Of a stretch of DNA of 64,000 nt, positions 62,080 through 64,000 are shown in pieces. The stretch is from Quillaja saponaria (lineage: Eukaryota > Streptophyta > Magnoliopsida > Fabales > Quillajaceae). Location: the NCBI GenBank assembly GCA_029379385.1, contig CM055611.1, positions 2,728,001 to 2,792,000 on the forward strand, given 5' to 3'. How positions within the stretch are numbered: position 1 is the stretch's first letter; the number at the start of each line of letters is the position of its first letter. A model generated the notes under the pieces. That model did not search any database. It was given only the letters and a program-made list of their open reading frames with translations, and was not told where the DNA came from. The position numbers and the translations under genes are program-made.

Positions 62080-64000
62080 GATTGATACATTTCCACCCAT
62101 TATGATACACATTTTTCATGAGGGTACTTTGTGGATGATGAGGATGAGGGATTAACTTACAAAGTGTGAAAGGTAGAAAGTTACAATATTTTACCATACT
62201 ATTGGAATTACTTCCATGCAAGAGATATGATTAAGAAGGACTTAGAGTACTTTAACTATATCATACTATTTTGGAGATCCTTTAAGTTACTCTGTAATGT
62301 TAGACTTAAGGAATTTTCTATTGACAAAGATGTCATAGATATGATGACCACTTCTTGTAGTGATCCTAAGAGAACAATTATTATGTATGTAGAGCACATT
62401 GTAGAAAATCCCGATTTGGTTGATTTTTCATTGCTATCATCTGCACCTCAACTTGAAGTAGATACCCAAGATGACTTACAAAATGAAGAGGGACATGTGC
62501 ACGATGTTGAGATAAATGTAGACATGGGAGCTTGTGATGCAAGTGATGACAATGACCCTGTAGCTGAAGTAGACACCTTTGATATAGATGATATAAATGA
62601 TAACAAAGTCAATGGATATGACTTACAATATAGTGACAAGGACAAGGATGGTGGTCATTTTGATATGTATGTTGATGAAAGTGATAACAACCATAATAAA
62701 ATTGTCAACAAAATTTCTACAGCATCTAAAAACAGAAAAGGAACTCAAAATGTGAAGAGAAAGTTAGTGTTGAAGGAAAAATAGTGCCTTAAACTTCTAC
62801 ACTAGTCCCATCATCAAGTGGTTTACATTACATTAAATATTGTTATGAGAGTGATAATCTTGACATTCCTTTGGGATCTGATAATGATGAGGGCTATAAG
62901 AGTGAGATACAATACTAATTTAGTTAAGTTCAAAGAGAAGCCACATCTAAGTTTTCACTGCTTAATAGAGGTGAACCAAATATGAGAAAAATGATGTTGT
63001 GAGGTGCAGAGTTGAGTACAAGACTAGTTGTGGTTGGTGGGTGTTATGCAGTAAGGTAGATGGTCAAGGGGTTTTCAGAGTTAAGACTATAGGCCCCTCA
63101 CATAAATGCAACAAATCATTTGAAAATCTCTTATGCTAAAATCAAGAAAGTATATAAGGTCATTATGGACATAGAAAGGTTAATTACAAAATGAAGTTGG
63201 CTGATGTGGTTGATACTTTTAGGGGAAAATACATTGTAGGAATATAAAAAACAATACAATACAGAGCTAGGAAACATGCAGTCAACATAATATAAGGTAC
63301 ACACAAAGAGTAATACTCTAAGTTATGGGCTTACTATATAAAGTTGAAAATGGCTATCTATAGACCACATACCAGATTAACGAATGGAGGCCTCATATTC
63401 AAGTAAAACCTTTATTCCATAGGCTTTACATTTGTTTTGAGTCATGCAAAGGAGAATTTTTAGCTACCTACAAACCATTTATTGGCTTTGATGGATGCCA
63501 TTTAAAGGGTGAAGTATCGAGGTCAGTTGCTGGTAGCTACTGGTATTGATCCAAATGATCAATATTTCATTCCATCATCGCAATGGTTGAGCATGTGACT
63601 AAATATAGTTGGACATGGTTTATTGAAAGGTTGTTGGATGACATAGGTGACATTAGGCAACATGAATGAATGTTCATATCAGATAATTAGAAAGTAAGAC
63701 ATTTATACTATAAATTTTTTTATGGTTATGTAGCAGTAAACTTTGTTTGTATATGTATAGACTTGTCCCAGCTCTTGATCATCTAATGTAATGGATTGAG
63801 CATATATTTTTCTTAAAACACCTATATGTCAACTTCAAGTTGAGATTTGATAGACATAATGAGAGGACTTACACAACTGTTATAAGTCATCTACTGAAGA
63901 AAATGAAGGTGGCATATTGGGAAGGGGAACATGACTCAATGCTAGACCTGAAAACTCTAACATCAATACTGGATTTGAACTAAATGTTATAATCTAAACT
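62080..64000 (+). mobile_element. Mutator-like (MULE) transposase remnant, continues past the window
   Basis: Pieces of a plant MULE transposase lie in order. The intact 185-codon frame at 62227-62784 corresponds to the N-terminal region with IIMYVEHIVENPDLVD, then an Asp-rich linker (DASDDNDPVAEVDTFDIDD). From about 62970 a zinc-binding/MuDR-like block follows. Near 63110-63140 APHINATNHLKIS appears in broken frames. At 63420-63560 are the transposase core strings FVLSHAKENF and GQLLVATGIDPNDQYF. LLKGCWMT..TLGN lies near 63620-63660, and a region resembling the HLYVNFKLRFD block is near 63820-63850. Frameshifts and stops are frequent. The element has no visible right terminus before the window edge. 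Confidence 0.85.

Overview
The window reads as nuclear DNA of a eudicot plant. Several genes have spliced structures with canonical GT..AG introns. They include a two-cysteine Rubisco activase, a one-helix thylakoid protein, a D-type cyclin with LxCxE, a legume-lectin receptor kinase, a potato-type-I inhibitor and an EAR-tailed single C2H2 zinc-finger protein. Long AT-rich intergenic DNA is filled with decayed plant transposons. The species cannot be fixed from the sequence alone.

Layout. 1-3.1 kb: an unidentified 3' coding fragment, then a decayed Ty1/copia element. 3.7-4.2 kb: TAC1-like zinc-finger gene. 5.8-17.1 kb: transposon-rich DNA (fold-back element, RTE/SINE-like tail, decayed LINE, MITEs, hAT-like element, SINE candidate). 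18.1-19.6 kb: intronless DUF3475/DUF668 (PSK SIMULATOR-like) gene. 20.9-21.6 kb: hAT-like non-autonomous element. 23.2-25.6 kb: Rubisco activase, 7 exons. 29.7-31.8 kb: L-type lectin receptor kinase with a one-base frameshift. 32.1-32.5 kb (minus): potato inhibitor I. 33.5-36.75 kb: solo-LTR-like repeat. 38-39.2 kb: tandem repeats and an orphan exon-like fragment. 39.4-39.7 kb: a TRIM retrotransposon remnant ending 34 bp before the start codon of a decayed GID4 (Vid24) gene, which runs to 45.15 kb and carries a LINE in one intron. 46.5-46.95 kb: second hAT-like copy.

The right third is gene dense: CYCD7-like cyclin (48.2-50.1 kb, plus), OHP1 (51.8-52.5 kb, plus), a 12-exon TPR protein (52.9-56.8 kb, minus) and a FES1-type Hsp70 exchange factor (57.9-60.7 kb, minus). 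The window ends inside a decayed Mutator-like transposase (62.1 kb to the edge).

No gene cluster or operon-like system is visible; the genes are unrelated neighbours. RCA and OHP1 are both chloroplast proteins but lie 26 kb apart with other genes between. The most informative observations are the GID4 pseudogene with the TRIM at its start and a LINE in an intron, the one-base lesion in the receptor kinase, the built-in short isoform of RCA, and several undescribed inverted-repeat elements, one with a telomere-like core. I saw no convincing novel multi-gene system.
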